From: Odontocerum albicorne
Lineage: Eukaryota; Arthropoda; Insecta; Trichoptera; Odontoceridae
Direction of reading: 5' to 3'
Assembly: GCA_949825065.1 (NCBI GenBank)
Contig: OX463859.1
Span: 19,934,699-19,998,698, forward strand
DNA length: 64,000 bases
Below are positions 11,765-23,489 of the stretch, one piece after another (positions within the stretch are counted from its first letter, which is position 1; each line of letters starts with the position of its first letter). A program made the position numbers and the translations under genes. The notes under the pieces were generated by a model that saw only the letters and a program-made list of their open reading frames with translations, did no database searches and had not been told where the DNA came from.

Positions 11765-12450
11765 CTGCCTATAAGTGTTTGAGATATGGATGACGTGTAG
11801 CCGCATTAGGAATCACTTGTAGATAACCCTTTTTTGGAGGTCTTATCAAAATGTTTTTTATAAAAACATTACACATATCATAAACATTATATGTTAGGAT
11901 ACCTAAAACTGAATGTGTTACTTTCACGTATCGAAAGACCTATAATAGAAAGTTTTTTTGTAGTCCGTCTTTATTTGGTAAGTTTTCTGCAGTTTTCTTA
12001 CCAAATAATTTTTCATAAATATATACGGATTTGAGGAAAAAACATTTTTAAAGACCACAGTCACCACCTTTATGATTATATATGAACACTCTACAAATAC
12101 ACTTCACTACACCTCAAGTCGAATATGTTCCTATCGTATAGTATATCGAAATATCTACAAATATTTAAGCCGAATATGTCGCTATCACTTATCGGAGTAT
12201 CTACGTAGATCGTCTAACCTTAGTATTATGTTATTTACCAAATATGTTTTTTTAATAATATGCAGATACGGAGACGATTCATATCTTATGACCGCAGTCA
12301 CCACCTTCCTATCCTTACACTTTACTTGTTTTTTTTAATAATATTTTTAATCTGTCAATATTAGTGGGTTAGAATCCCAGGTTACGAGTAGAACACTCTT
12401 GAATGTCTGCTCTTTAAATGGCGGAATATAAACTGTCATTTTATTATCAT
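11765..12450 (+). mobile_element. Composite repeat C, copy 1
   Basis: Matches the repeats at 49755-50215 and 50750-51130. Shared landmarks in order are TGGAGGTCTTATCAAAATG, ATATGAACACT..ACAAATACACT, AAGCCGAATATGT, TATCGGA.TATCTAC, TTACCAAATATGTTTTT and TATCCTTACACTTTACTTG. The SINE-B tail follows (from about 12345), with GTGGGTTAGAATCCCAGG and a terminal (ATT)n. The front part appears duplicated within this copy (11840-12010 and 12060-12290). There is no coding capacity, so it is non-autonomous. Confidence 0.65.
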
Positions 12451-13239
12451 TATTATGTAAATTACTTTCGCTTAACTATCTAACATATTCTACCACGAAT
12501 CAAATTCAACTTCAAAGTCACTTTTCAAGAAGAAAGTGAATCGAAAACAGCTTTGAAGTAATTTTGGTTACCAAATGATGCCATAGAACAAAATTGATTT
12601 TTCTATAATGCATATTACATAAATTTTCACTATATAATTTATATGACTCTAATTCATGAGTAACTTCACCTTAAGGGCGCTCAGGTCTGTACTTAAAATT
12701 GAAATTGAACCCAGTTCTGTACCTTCTCAGTTTATTATAGGTGTACCACTACTTTACGACATTTTAACAATTTAATATAACCACTTAATCTAAATCATTT
12801 GATTTTCCCATTTATTGCCACGTATATAGCTCCGGGCTTAGGATACATGTCAAAACTTTATTGTGACACTAAAATATAGTCCAATTTCGAGAAATTTATC
12901 CCATATTAAACTAAAATTACACCCATAATAACGAGAACGTCGCAATATATAATAATACGAGTATTTCAAACAAATTCATGAAATTTTGGAAAAAGATGTA
13001 CAAAAACTGGAAAAGTTGTTGTTTCAAACGAGAATCCTGAAAAAAGTGAAAAAATGTATTTGAAATTCAACTGTATTTTTTTCCATAAATGTTTTTATCA
13101 AAATGTTCTTCAACTTTTCAAGTTTTCTAATAAATTTACTCGAAAGTATATCTTATGTCATTCAACATATTACATATATGTTGAATTTTCAATCAAAAAG
13201 TATTATTTATTGTGTTTAAATACATAACAAAGTCAATGG
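12451..13239. other. No recognised gene
   Basis: AT-rich spacer between composite repeat C and the mariner relic. The octamer TACGAGTA is at 12956. I looked for a mariner terminal repeat near the right edge and found no clear one. Confidence 0.4.
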
Positions 13240-14400
13240 GGCACTAAAACATATAAACTCGAACTGAAATATCTCAAAATTTGTTATAGACGAAAGTGAG
13301 CATTTTCGACACCTCCTTCTGTTCGCGTTCAATCGAGGGAATAAAGCTGCCAAAACTTCTCGCGATATTTGCGAAGTGTACGGTGAAGATGCTATAAATG
13401 AAAGAACAGCTCGTCCATGGTTTTTGCGTTTCAAAGACGGTAATTTTGGTCTGAAAGACATGGAGCGTTTCGGACGACCAGTGGACTTGATGAGGACTGC
13501 TCAAACCATAGTATTCATGAAGATCCCATTCAAACCACCGTAGAATTGGCTAAGCAGATGAATTGTAGTCACAAGACTGCATACCGCTATCTTAAATCAA
13601 TGGGAAAAGTCCAGAAGTTCGGCGCTTGGGTTCCACATGCTTTGAGTGAAAACAACAAAAATCAACGTTCGACCATTTCTGCTGGTTTGCTCGCGCATCA
13701 TCAAGCTACGCATGGCCACAAGCAAAGATTCCTTTACTACATCATTACTGGTGATGAAAAATGGTGCCTTTATGTGAATATGAAGAAACGGAAAGAATGG
13801 GCTAGTTATGGTCAACAAGCAACGCCCAGAGCGCAACAAGGTTTCCATCCGCGCAAGACTATGATGAGGATTTGCAAGACGTCATCCACTACGAGATTCT
13901 GAAACGCAATCACACAGTCAACGCGGAGTTATACATTCTGCAAATGCAGCGGCTCAACACTGCAATCCAACAAAAAAGGCTGGATCGGCAATATGGCGTT
14001 ATTCTGCAACACGATAACGCCCCCCCCTCATATCACCAACATTACGAAAAATGCCATTTAAACGCTCGGCTGGGAAGTTCTGCCGCACCTTCCATATTCT
14101 CCAGACCTCGGGCCGTCGATTTCCACCTTTTCCAGTCGCTTTCGAACAATTTGCGTGGCGTTTCCTTCAATAATGACGTCGAATTGCGGACATGGTTGGA
14201 CGAATTCCTCGAGTCAAGACCGGATGGTTTTTATCGCACAGGCACTGAAAAACTTGTAGAACGTTGGTAAGAAGTTGTAAATAATGAAGAAGAATACATT
14301 ATTGACTAATTTGTTGTAAATCAATGAAGGAGAATACATTATTGACTAATTTGTTGTATTTTTTTTTGTTGTGTCCTCTTGTTCTCTTCAATTGGAAAAA
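13240..14400 (+). mobile_element. Mariner element 1 (degraded)
   Basis: Boundaries are approximate. The span is set by the transposase remains plus short flanks. I could not find matching terminal inverted repeats, so the ends are probably mutated. A 40-bp direct duplication at the 3' side repeats GAATACATTATTGACTAATT (near 14292 and 14332), duplicating the old stop-codon region. Confidence 0.75.
13268..14309 (+). pseudogene. Mariner transposase 1, three-frame pseudogene
   Basis: This is a DDE/D transposase of the IS630-Tc1-mariner superfamily, which cuts and pastes the element at TA sites. In order: the first HTH (FVIDESEHFRHLLLFAFNRG, then AAKTSRDICEVYGEDAINE), a frameshift near 13485, the second HTH (ELAKQMNCSHKTAYRYLKS, about 13540-13610) and linker GAWVPHALSE. 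Then comes the first catalytic Asp in ITGDEKW (about 13746). A second frameshift lies near 13865-13880, then the second Asp in LQHDNA (about 14010) and the third Asp in VDFHLF (about 14118). The spacing between the last two is still 34 residues, the mariner D,D34D pattern. The usual SPDLAP block before the third Asp is garbled, and an in-frame stop occurs at 14268. It is dead, though all three Asp codons remain visible. Confidence 0.85.
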
Positions 14401-14660
14401 AAACGGACACAACTTATGTTAACACCCAATATGTTATGTATCACTCCGTATCTTTTGCGGGGTAGGTAGTGTTTGAATGTTTTTTTTTCAATTTAGCTGT
14501 TGATTTTAGTTTTTGTTATGTGATATTATTTGATGCTATTGTTATTTACGCACTGGACTCGAATGACACAGGCATTTATTTCCATCTAGTATTCGGAGGT
14601 ACAAAGATGCCTATGACTTTGGTCATAGTTATTCTTTAAAAAAGGCCCTTTTATTCATTT
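14401..14660. other. No recognised gene
   Basis: Short AT-rich spacer between mariner 1 and dispersed repeat X. Nothing recognised. Confidence 0.4.
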
Positions 14661-14664
14661 ATAT

Positions 14665-14960
14665 AGTATTCTTCAACATATCTAAATTGATGATTCGAAA
14701 ATATTGAAGAATGTGGTCGAGATTGTCAATTTCTCCATTAATCAAGCCTTTTAGAAACACTGGAGAAGGCACGGAACTCGCTACACGCGATCGATCGTCG
14801 TTGCTGGGTCTCGTAGTCAAGAATCCCTTCGTCAATTTAGTTGGATAATGACACTTTACCGTGAAGTTGTTGTTTGTTTCTTCTTCAAGTAAGAGAGCCG
14901 TTGCATACCAGCAAATTCATCGACCACATCTCCACTGGATCCAATGGTGCACCGAAGTTA
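14665..14960 (+). repeat. Dispersed repeat X, copy 2
   Basis: Matches the repeats at 25388 and 30967: TTCAACATATCTAAATTGAT, TGAAGAATGTGGTCGAGAT, CCATTAATCAAGCC and AACACTGGAG. The continuation GTCGTTGCTGGGTCTCGTAG (14798) with AGAATCCCTTC is echoed at 35797-35835. No coding content recognised. Confidence 0.6.
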
Positions 14961-15114
14961 GGCGATTGGAGCATATCAGCATGTTTTTTTCTTCTTTTTA
15001 AATAATTGATACCCTCAAATACTAGGTATAAAAAATTTCTGTGTCATTCAAAGGGAGTAAAAGAGCGCGGGTTTCGAACAAGCAATGTCCCACACGGATA
15101 TCCAGTGCGTTACA

Positions 15115-15218
15115 GCGTGGCCAAAGTGTATTATAATCTCAAATTAGAGCGCCCTTGAAGAGAGTCTGCTTTCTAAAGGCGCTATATAAATTATCAATTT
15201 ATTGTATTATTATTGTTG
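15115..15218 (+). repeat. SINE-B tail module
   Basis: Contains GCGCCCTTGAAGAGAGTCTG, TTTCTAAAGGCGCTATATAA and an (ATT)n-type tail. The box-B-like part is decayed (AATCTCAAATTAG). It is preceded by CGTGGCC at 15116, possibly a remnant of a tRNA-like head. Confidence 0.55.
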
Positions 15219-15850
15219 ATGTCTCTTCATGTTGCCTTTTCATGCGCGATGACTAGCCGTGAATTCGGAGTGTTTTTAAATCCTATATCTCGATAAATGC
15301 GGCCAAAGAATATACTGTCTCCCATCTACGCTCTTCATAATGTCAAAATCCTAAGTTTTAAGTTTTGAATAACATCATACACACTTGAAAATGATGTACT
15401 TGACAAACATAAAAAAAAACGAATTAATTAATTTACGTCTTAGATTGAGATCTTCCACCAAAACATAACTCCTCAAACCGTGGCGCAATAAATAACTGGC
15501 AGTTTAAGGAATACGTATGACGCAACTGAGCAAGATTTTCCTAGAATATATTAAGTGAAAATGGTTACTGAGAACGATTCTTCCTTTTAAATATTATTTT
15601 ATAATTTACTTCACGCTATATGTAGATAGCGTATGTAGATACATAATACAAAACGTAATAAGAAATAATATTCGATTATAAGTATTCTTATGCGTAGTAT
15701 AATTTTGAAAAAAAAAATTGCGTCATCACAATAACTATCACGCCACGTCGCTTTAGAGTAGAGAGAGAAAGTTGACATGCAAGGCCTTTGATGAACACAA
15801 TGCTTCACCAGAGATAACCATGGCAACCAATTTACGATAGACATATTTGG
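15219..15850. other. No recognised gene
   Basis: AT-rich spacer. The frame 15611-15865 on the minus strand has no recognisable family features. Confidence 0.4.
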
Positions 15851-16342
15851 TTGCATAAAAAGCAAGGCGTTTCAGTACTTGCAGCTGGGTGGTGCGACGA
15901 GGTAAAATATCCCAGCGTCACCCTTGACGCGAAGCTGTTCTGGAAGAAGCCCATAATGAACATCACCGGGAAAGCGTACGGTTCTCTGAAACACATCTTT
16001 CTACTTTTGGGCAGACATAGCAGGATGTCACCGCGTAACAAGTTGAACTTGTACAAGGCCATCATACATCCTTAGATAACGTACGCCATACCGGTCTGGT
16101 GCTACGCGGCCGAAATCCACATGCGCAAATTTCAGGTTTTGCAAAAACTGGTTACGCGCACCATTATACGAGTAGAGGCGCCATATTTTGCTAACAACAA
16201 ACGGCTCCATGAAGACACAGGTCTCTCCACCATCTGCGAATTCGCGATGCCTCTGGCTGAGAGGTTCTACAGCTCACTCCCGAGCCACCCCAACCCTCTG
16301 ATAAGCTCACTTTCAGACTACGACGTGAGTTCCCCCTGACCC
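15851..16342 (+). pseudogene. Jockey-like LINE reverse transcriptase, C-terminal end
   Basis: One frame is open apart from a single TAG at 16073-16075. It reads EVKYPSVTLDAKLFWKK (usually VKYLGVTLD.KL.W), NITGKAYGSLKHIFLLLGR, SRMSPRNKLNLYKAIIHP, then after the stop ITYAIPVWCYAA. It ends with KFQVLQKLVTRTIIRVEAP, LHEDTGLSTICEFAMPLAER and FYSSLPSHPNPLI...YD. That is the thumb and extreme C-terminus of Jockey-type non-LTR retrotransposon polymerases. The catalytic palm (YADD region) is absent, consistent with 5' truncation. The polypeptide end and one single stop suggest a fairly young insertion. A related antisense copy is at 55700-56340. Confidence 0.85.
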
Positions 16343-18897
16343 AAACAAATACTTCGAACCACACCATGTCCCCCGATCCGTAATGGTAGGCGCCAAATGG
16401 TGCGAAGTGCACATATATGTACAATATATATTTATCAATCCCCTATATTTATCATTTTAAAATATTTATTTTATAAAGTCATACCGTTACTCCTCGCCCC
16501 CCTCTTCGAAATACATTATAATGTAAAATATCTGTATTAGTGTATATATCTCGTTCCTTTCTCTCTGTATATTCTCTATGTACATTAAACGCGTGTGACG
16601 TATAAAAATATAAGCATATTAATATGTAACAAATATGTATTTTACAACATGAATATATGTAAAAAATTCTATTCTCTCCCCTCTACCACGATGTTTTTCC
16701 CCAAACTACTCCAAATACCCAAAAAAAAAAACACACCCGACTCATAATTTGATGAAGGAATAAGGTGTCTCAAATTTGGACCGATACTCCGAGCACAAAC
16801 CTTCAACTAGTGTAATACATGCAGCTTGTCTGCGTCTTAATACTCCTGTGGACCTTTGATAACCATCTACCGTTCTACGCCATTTTGCATAATCGGCCGT
16901 TATTCGTTTACAATCCTGCAGAGAATTTATAGGTTTAAGGGGCTCATACATGTCTTACGATTCCCAAAATGCTTTCATCAGTCCTCAGTCATGTCACCAA
17001 ATAGCATAATTCTGGAAATAATAGAATGAGGCATGCACACTTTTTATACATACCAATACAGGTAAGCACGTGATACCAGGATTTCAGTGCTACAACAGAT
17101 TAACTACTTTTAAAAAATATTATTGTAGATTAATTATATCATAGAGATACCTAAAACTTACATCGATCAACACTTTTCCTCGCTCAAAGATAAACTAAAG
17201 GATCCCGTATTGCAAATATCAGTCATAGAACTTACGTAACTGCAACATCTTTACACATGATATGGTTCAAAATGTTCAAATGCAACTCACGTAAAGGACT
17301 TATACGTGTATGATATGTTCAGATAATTTTAGAAGTTTCACTCAAACGTTCTAATAACGACTACACGTTTCTCTCGAGTTTCGGGAGCTTAGGAATAATT
17401 TTGTTGATTATTTGGGATGCCTTACCCTAAAAGTTTTTAAAATACCATTTGATCGACATTTTTTTTGCATTTATTTATTTCGGAACAAAAGTATTTCTAT
17501 TTTAAATCATATAACATTTTGGCAATACCGTTTTAGTAACCTGAAATGTACAGAATGAGGCATCAAATGTGAAAAACACATATTTAATTAAAAACCTTAA
17601 AATGAAACACTAGGCAAAGAAAAACTATTTTTTTCTTCCCTCGTTCTCTTTTTGCCATTTTCTAAAAGGTAACGTTGAAAAAAAAATGGTTCCAAACTGG
17701 ATTTTACTTAAGCCATGTTCAATCACCTTTCTGGTTGTTAGAATAGTTTGTCATATGACAATAAACCCATTACAGTATACAATGAAATTGTTATACGTGT
17801 GAGTGCAAAATTGTGAGAAAAACCTTTATTTTGGTTGAATGAAATAAACAATCGGTTTTTATGTAATGGTGAAAAAAAATGGTTAAATAAACATTTTTTA
17901 AAGTATTTTCTAATACTTATTACAACGCCAAAATATTTAATATTGTTACTCTCTAAAATCAATTTATTTATAACCTACTAATTTGTTATTTAATCACCAA
18001 GTTAATCAATAGGTATTAAAGTAAATAAATATATTTAATGTATTAAAATATTGAATGCCACGAAAATATTAACAGGGAAAATAAATGCATCACCTCAAAA
18101 AGACAACCAAAGCAAAATTATTCTTCTGCAGCGCAGAATTCAAATTAACGACATTTTTCTTGCATGGCAATGTTTTTTCTTGGTAGTAAATGACGTTTTG
18201 CGTATACTAAAGCAGTTAATTAAAAAATGTTCTAGAAAAGCATATTTCATTAAAATTCCGGAGTTTATTCATAATTTCAGCTACTTCGAAATGAATATAA
18301 ATCGATGAATTTTATCTTACAAAATTCTAAAGCAAACTGTCTGGTTATTTCATCATACTCGTATTACGCAATAACACCAAACTGCATAGAACTGTGCATC
18401 GCGGTTCCGAGACGTTTATTTGATAAATCCACGTTGCTGCAAATGAAACTCGAAGATATTCACCGACGCCTGAAAGTTAAATAAACCTTCACTGCATCCC
18501 ACTCTGAAACTAAATGTTTCAAGTGGAGTTTATCTTTTGTTAATTATTCGAAAGTTTTCACTGTAATAAGAGACTATGTAGAAATGGGTAGAACGAGAAG
18601 GATAAAAAGTAATCAAGACTTTTATCGTTGCATTTAAAATGTTGTTATATGCAATGTAAAATGTCTGTGCAAAAGTTTAAACCTCTTATATTTAATAGTT
18701 ATCGAGAATTAAATAAGAATCAAATAGAGAACTGTTTTATCCATTAATATACGTGTGTATTACCAGTTTCAATAATAACTAAAATAGACGAATGCATTCC
18801 CAGGTCTCTATATTCTTATCTACAACAGTGGAGTGTTGAAAACTGATGGAAAAAATTAGAAAAAAAGTTAATGTATCACAGAGGAGTCGTACTGAAG
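16343..18897. other. Long stretch without a recognised gene
   Basis: The first part (16343-16730) is probably the 3' untranslated tail of the Jockey-like LINE. It is C/T- and A-rich and ends in an A10 run followed by CACACCC at 16718-16738. The remainder is AT-rich. The frames at 16742-16951, 17738-17962 (minus) and 18051-18308 have no recognisable motifs. The octamer TACTCGTA is at 18356. Confidence 0.45.
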
Positions 18898-19325
18898 GTG
18901 CATGCTAGGATACTTTTAGTAGCACTGTGCACGTATGTATCCATCACATAACCACATGGGATTCAGAAAAGGCTGTTTTGAAGACACATGCTAAGGATAC
19001 TTTTACTAGCACTGCGCACTAATGAATTCATCACATAATAACTTAAGATTCAGGAGAGGATGTCCTAAAGACACATGCTAAGGATACTTTTAATAGCGTT
19101 GTGCACTAATGACTACAGTTAATAACAACTTGTGATTCAGGAGGGGCTGTCCTAAAAACGCATGCTTAGGATACTTTAAGTAGCACTGTGCACTAATAAA
19201 TCCATCACATAACAACTTGGAATTTAGGAGGGGCTTTCCTAAAGACGCATGCTTAGGATACTCTTAGTAGCACTGTGTACTAATGAATCCATTACATAAC
19301 AATTTGGGATTCAGAAGAGACTGTC
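18898..19325. repeat. 87-bp tandem repeat, about 5 copies
   Basis: GGATAC recurs at 18908, 18995, 19082, 19169 and 19256, giving a constant 87-bp period. Each unit carries CATGCTTAGGATACTTTTAG, GCACTGTGCACTAATGAATC and CATCACATAACAACTTGGGA with scattered substitutions. The constant period despite divergence implies expansion by unequal exchange followed by point decay. Confidence 0.9.
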
Positions 19326-20250
19326 TACGATTTGTCTGCCACGAGTTCTCCAATTTGTTAGCCATATAGTTTGCAGAAGAGTGGAGAATTTAAAAACATT
19401 CATACTAACGAGCGAAGGAAAAGGACGACAAGGCACCAGCCCAGCAGGCTGTAACGTAACAGGGTTTTCTGTGATGGAAGCATCTTGAGAAAGCCAAAGT
19501 AGAGAGAGGTGAAGAATCGTCATGAGCAGAGATGGAAAAATGATCCGAAGAGATCCATGACCCTCAGTCATAAGGAATCAACCAAGAACAAAGCTAGTTG
19601 CTTATTCTTATTGTACGTGTTGACAGTAATACTTCGCATATGAAGAAGCAAAAAATAAAATATTAAAGCTAAAAGCTGGGCATTGATTAAACTTGCTATT
19701 TTAGAAGTAGGCAAGGGCTGTTATGATATAGTTTTCTTCTTTGTTGATTTTTTTATTTATTTTATTTATTATTACACATGACAAGAAATATACACAATTT
19801 GCGAAAAAAAAAACAGGTAATTTGATTTGGACATACAATTTTAATGGATCTGGGTTTGTTGCCTTTCATTTGTCGTATCCCCAGTAAACTAGGCTTTTGC
19901 CTGTATCTCACTGAGGATTTCAATAAATGTTGATGTCAGTTAGATTGTTCTTTTTAATGTAAGTTTCGACTTTTCTCGCTTTATCTCCATGACAGTTGCG
20001 CTCTGTTCGTCCAGTCAATGAAGTTCGTCAAGTTTTGTGTAGGTTTTCGAGTTGGTGTCTTACATATGTCTTATATCTTGTATCTTGAAGGTTGTGCTAT
20101 TTACACCAAAATTTTAGTGACCCATCTAAGTCACCTATTAATTGAACGCGGCCGCAACTAAATAATAATGTTAGGAACGGAAGAGCTCAAGATTATCCGA
20201 GGCGTCAAGAACGCTCTTGATACGTTTTTATTTACAATATATATTTTTTT
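19326..20250. other. No recognised gene
   Basis: The frame 19311-19571 (minus) overlaps the end of the 87-bp array and matches nothing I know. The segment 19850-20130 is less AT-rich and may be an old antisense retroelement, but I could not assign it. A NotI-like GCGGCCGC lies at 20149-20156. Confidence 0.4.
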
Positions 20251-20427
20251 ATAATTTGTTTAGTTCAACACTGTTGATTCCACTTTATATAACGGTATAA
20301 TCTTATCGGTTTCAAGAGTAAGGGCCTTATTTGTGGTCCCCTGAAGATGAGGTGAAAACCTTGAAACTGGTAGGGTCATACCGTTATATAAAGTGGAATA
20401 AACAGTGTTGGACTTAACAAATTACAA
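20251..20427 (+). repeat. Foldback repeat, copy 2, with hammerhead-like core
   Basis: Left arm about 20251-20314, right arm about 20339-20427. Both contain the CACTGTT..ATTCCACTTT and ATAACGGTATAA segments in opposite orientation. The right arm holds CTGAAGA (20341-20347), then TG, a 4-bp stem AGGT/ACCT closed by a GAAA loop, T, GAAA (20363-20366), CTGGTA and TACCG (stem III with one bulge). This is the most compact copy and the clearest example of the core. Confidence 0.8.
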
Positions 20428-20435
20428 TGTAATAT

Positions 20436-20551
20436 GTTTTATCAAACACTGTTTATTCCACTTTATGTAACGGTATAGCCCATTTTATATCACAATATAA
20501 CGATAGGGTTATACCGTTACATAAAGTGGAATAAACATTGTTTGATAAAAC
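20436..20551. repeat. Foldback repeat, copy 3, core-less palindrome
   Basis: Arms of 42 bp (about 20436-20477 and 20510-20551) are inverted copies with a single mismatch and a short AT spacer. They carry TTTATTCCACTTTATGTAAC and CGGTATA as in the other copies but lack the CTGATGA/GAAA core. It lies 8 bp from copy 2. It may derive from copy 2-type units by internal loss. Confidence 0.8.
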
Positions 20552-21320
20552 GAATTACAATATCTTTAAACCTTCAGTGTTAATGCCTTAACTATAAATA
20601 ATATATAAATTACAATGTTTCTTAATATCCACAGTCTTAATGCCTTAACGATAAATAACCTCTTTTTTTGCTGAAAAATATGAATATCAAGCTATATAAA
20701 TTAATAATGTTCTAAGATGTTTCTCCACAATTACTTGACATTTTTAACTTGAAACTTATTTTGTGTACCGTTGAAACTTTCATTGAAAGAAGTGTCAACA
20801 TTATGAAGTTATTTTAATGACCAACCATTCATTTGCATAAATATTTTTTTCGCGAACTTAAAAACTTTTTTATTTGAGTTTTTTATTATCTTTACGCTAA
20901 TTAATTAAATCATGCTTATTTTTTCATAAATTTTTACAACGCTTATTTTTCGTAAATTGTCTTACTGTCATTAACCGTCGAATGGTTTTGTAATTTGTTT
21001 ACGTTTTTGTTTTTTTTTTGTAATCAATTTTTTAATCAAATTTACAATCAAATACCATAATTAAGATGTCCATAATTAAATATATTATATGTTTATCAAC
21101 CGTGCTGTAAAGAAAATATCGATTTCTTCTATTCCACAAAGAGGATCTGATATAAGTCAGTTTATCCGGAAGGAAGAATACAAGCCAGGATTCTTCGCAT
21201 ACTGTTAGACGATGCCGATAATATTAGATAATAATAATGCCTATAATATATCAAGTATGTTCAATATGCCGATAATATATCAGTTGGCTCAATAGTTCTA
21301 TACCACGCATGAATGAGGGA
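20552..21320. other. No recognised gene
   Basis: Begins with the foldback 3' flank (TACAATATCTTTAAACC, also after copy 1), then AT-rich sequence. No motif recognised. Confidence 0.4.
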
Positions 21321-21700
21321 GAATTGATCTACCCAGGGATTCGTTCGACGAATAAGTCTGGCAAAATCTGCAATTATCAAACTTATAAAGATATGTCAAA
21401 AATCAGTATTTCATTCTCAACACCATATTCGTCTAATAAGAGCTTTGATTTTCTCCATAATGTTTTATGGAGTGGATATACTCGTACATATGCTGGATGT
21501 TTTCAAGATGAGATGACGCAGATTGTTTCGCTCCCATGGACTGCAAAACAAGCCAATGTATTCATTTTACAGAATCTGCAGATCTAAAAAAGACTTTTAA
21601 AGACATGCAGGAATAAAATATTTCTTAAGACATACGAGTACATCGGACATTTTACTAGAGAGAAAGACATATGAAGACAGTTTAGAGAACTCGTAGCTAT
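21321..21700 (+). pseudogene. LINE polyprotein C-terminal fragment
   Basis: Frames joined by slips read RRISLAKSAIIKLIKICQ, then HIRLIRALIFSIMFYGVD (usually 'IRLMRALVFPI.LYGAETW'). These are followed in another frame by IVSLPWTAKQANVFILQNL (usually 'LLRIPWTAKRTN.SILQEL') and by KIFLKTYEYIGHFTREKD (usually 'R.L.FFGHI.R...D'). This is the region after the reverse transcriptase palm in a LINE polyprotein common in insects. At least two frameshifts disable it. The last block of the same family (RGR.PMRWTDQV) is at 35340-35587. Confidence 0.65.
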
Positions 21701-21710
21701 GTGATTTTTT

Positions 21711-21815
21711 CCAACCAACCAAAATATGTTTGAAATGAAAACCTGCTTAAAATCTTTTTAAAACAATCTGGGTTCGAACGGGAATCGTAATTACCAACGA
21801 GGTTATCGAGGTCGT
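21711..21815 (-). mobile_element. SINE-A fragment, antisense
   Basis: Reads CCAACCAACCAAAATATG (SINE body reversed), then TCTGGGTTCGAACGGGAATC and ACCAACGAGG..GAGGTCGTC, the reversed box-B and head regions of SINE-A. The tail end is truncated against the LINE scrap. Confidence 0.55.
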
Positions 21816-23489
21816 CAACGTGTTGAGGAGCGGTAAACAAGATGATGTTCTTTAGTCAGGAGGATAGACTGAATCAAAGAAATGTTTAATTCCTTCTTGA
21901 GTGCTGCATTCATCATGCCATTGTCACACCTTTTCCTAGTTTTTAGAATAATATAATGTACACATTTGATTACGTAAATCAAGTTGACCAAATCCAATCT
22001 TACCAGGTGTTACGCCTGCTCTGCTCAGCCGGGTGAAAAGGAACAAATCCTCTTTGATCTCAGGAGTTCGTAGGGTTATTGGCACTCTGAGTAACTCTTT
22101 CTCAATTCTTGGCGAGACAGGTGGCACAATTAAACGAGATATAATTTTAAAAACAAAACAGTTTATTATATAAATGGATTAATAAAAAAAACTTGAACGT
22201 ATGTCAAGAAAAAAAAAGTTTTAAGTTCGGTTCCCGAATCAATGGCTCGTAGATTGTGTTGTGAATTCTAACAAGGGGGTTTACAATAGCAAATTAGAAT
22301 CTAAGTAAAGCCAGGGCATAAGGTCCTGTCCAAAATCCAGCATTAAATACAAGGAATAATATTCACCCAAAATTGAAGATGTCGTCTTGAAGCGTTTGTG
22401 ATACGGCAGAGAAATGCAGCTATGAATACGGGTAGTATTCCGTGTCAGCAGCGTTGGAGCAACGTCCGTCCAGCGCCAAGTCTCGAATGGAAAAGGAAGC
22501 TGGAGAGCTATCGCTCCCCCTATGAAAGAAAATCGCGAGAGGGAGAGGACAATTATTTCTGTCTCTCTTACCAATACGAGCGCCGCCCGAATGTACAGAC
22601 GTGGAACCATGTCGTCATTGAGAAGATGTTTCTAGGAAATATACCTGGCTGTCACAGACAGCAAGCGGTGTCTCGACACAAAAGCAGATTTTATTATCGA
22701 ACCCTTTTATTTAAACAAACAATGACAATGGAATTCTTTACAATTCGGGACAGGGTTTTGGACCCCGAAGCGGTGACCACCTAGGAGTATTCTAGAATAT
22801 TCCAGTATTTTATGATATTTTGATCTTTTTGTTTTCAAAGCAAACGCATGGTCAGTCATCGATCGAGACCACGTGTTTCATAAAACATGATATGTCGGGA
22901 ATTTACAATATCGAGTACGTGAACTAAGCAATTTATCAAATATAGTCCTCACACCATAGGACCAGGAGGTGTGGTAGGAAACTTCAGTTCAGTTTCAGAT
23001 TGTCAATGAACTACGACTCTCATTGACAAAGAAGAAGAAACCGAGAATGATGCCTAGTTACACAGTCAATTAATCAAAATGCCACAAGTGGTGTTGATTT
23101 ATTATTCCTCAACTTTTATGATTTTGAAATTGAGACTAAAAAGTTTTATCACAGGATTTTTTTGGCATAATACTTGTAGTTTTCCTGAGGCTGTGCACAA
23201 AACTCCATTATTTTTCAAGTCAACATCTTGATTGATATCAGTCAAAAGCAGTTTATTTTTTTGTTTTTTTAACATGTTTATTTAGTTATTCCAAAATACC
23301 TATTCTCATTTAATGGTATAGAACAGACGAATGATATTCATTAATATTTAACGTTCGTTTTCTCGAAAAATATGTCAATTGTATCGATCTTTATACGAGT
23401 ATGTCTTCGAGCATTAGAAATACGAGTATACGCAGATACAAAAAGTTTCAAATTTGATGACTGCAAATACCACCTATATACTAGGTAAG
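21816..23489. other. Unassigned region with a GC-richer island
   Basis: The segment 22000-22800 is richer in G+C than its surroundings and has frames at 22398-22784 (plus) and 21936-22127 and 22281-22610 (minus). None shows a motif I recognise. It could be an old LTR or retroviral-like remnant, but I have no supporting motif. Two TACGAGTA octamers lie at 23394 and 23421. Confidence 0.35.

Noticed and set aside
19311..19571. 86-codon minus-strand frame
   Set aside because: Partly made of the 87-bp array edge and without recognisable features.
21936..22784. Overlapping frames in the GC-richer island as a host gene
   Set aside because: No motif, no splice pattern, and frames compete on both strands.
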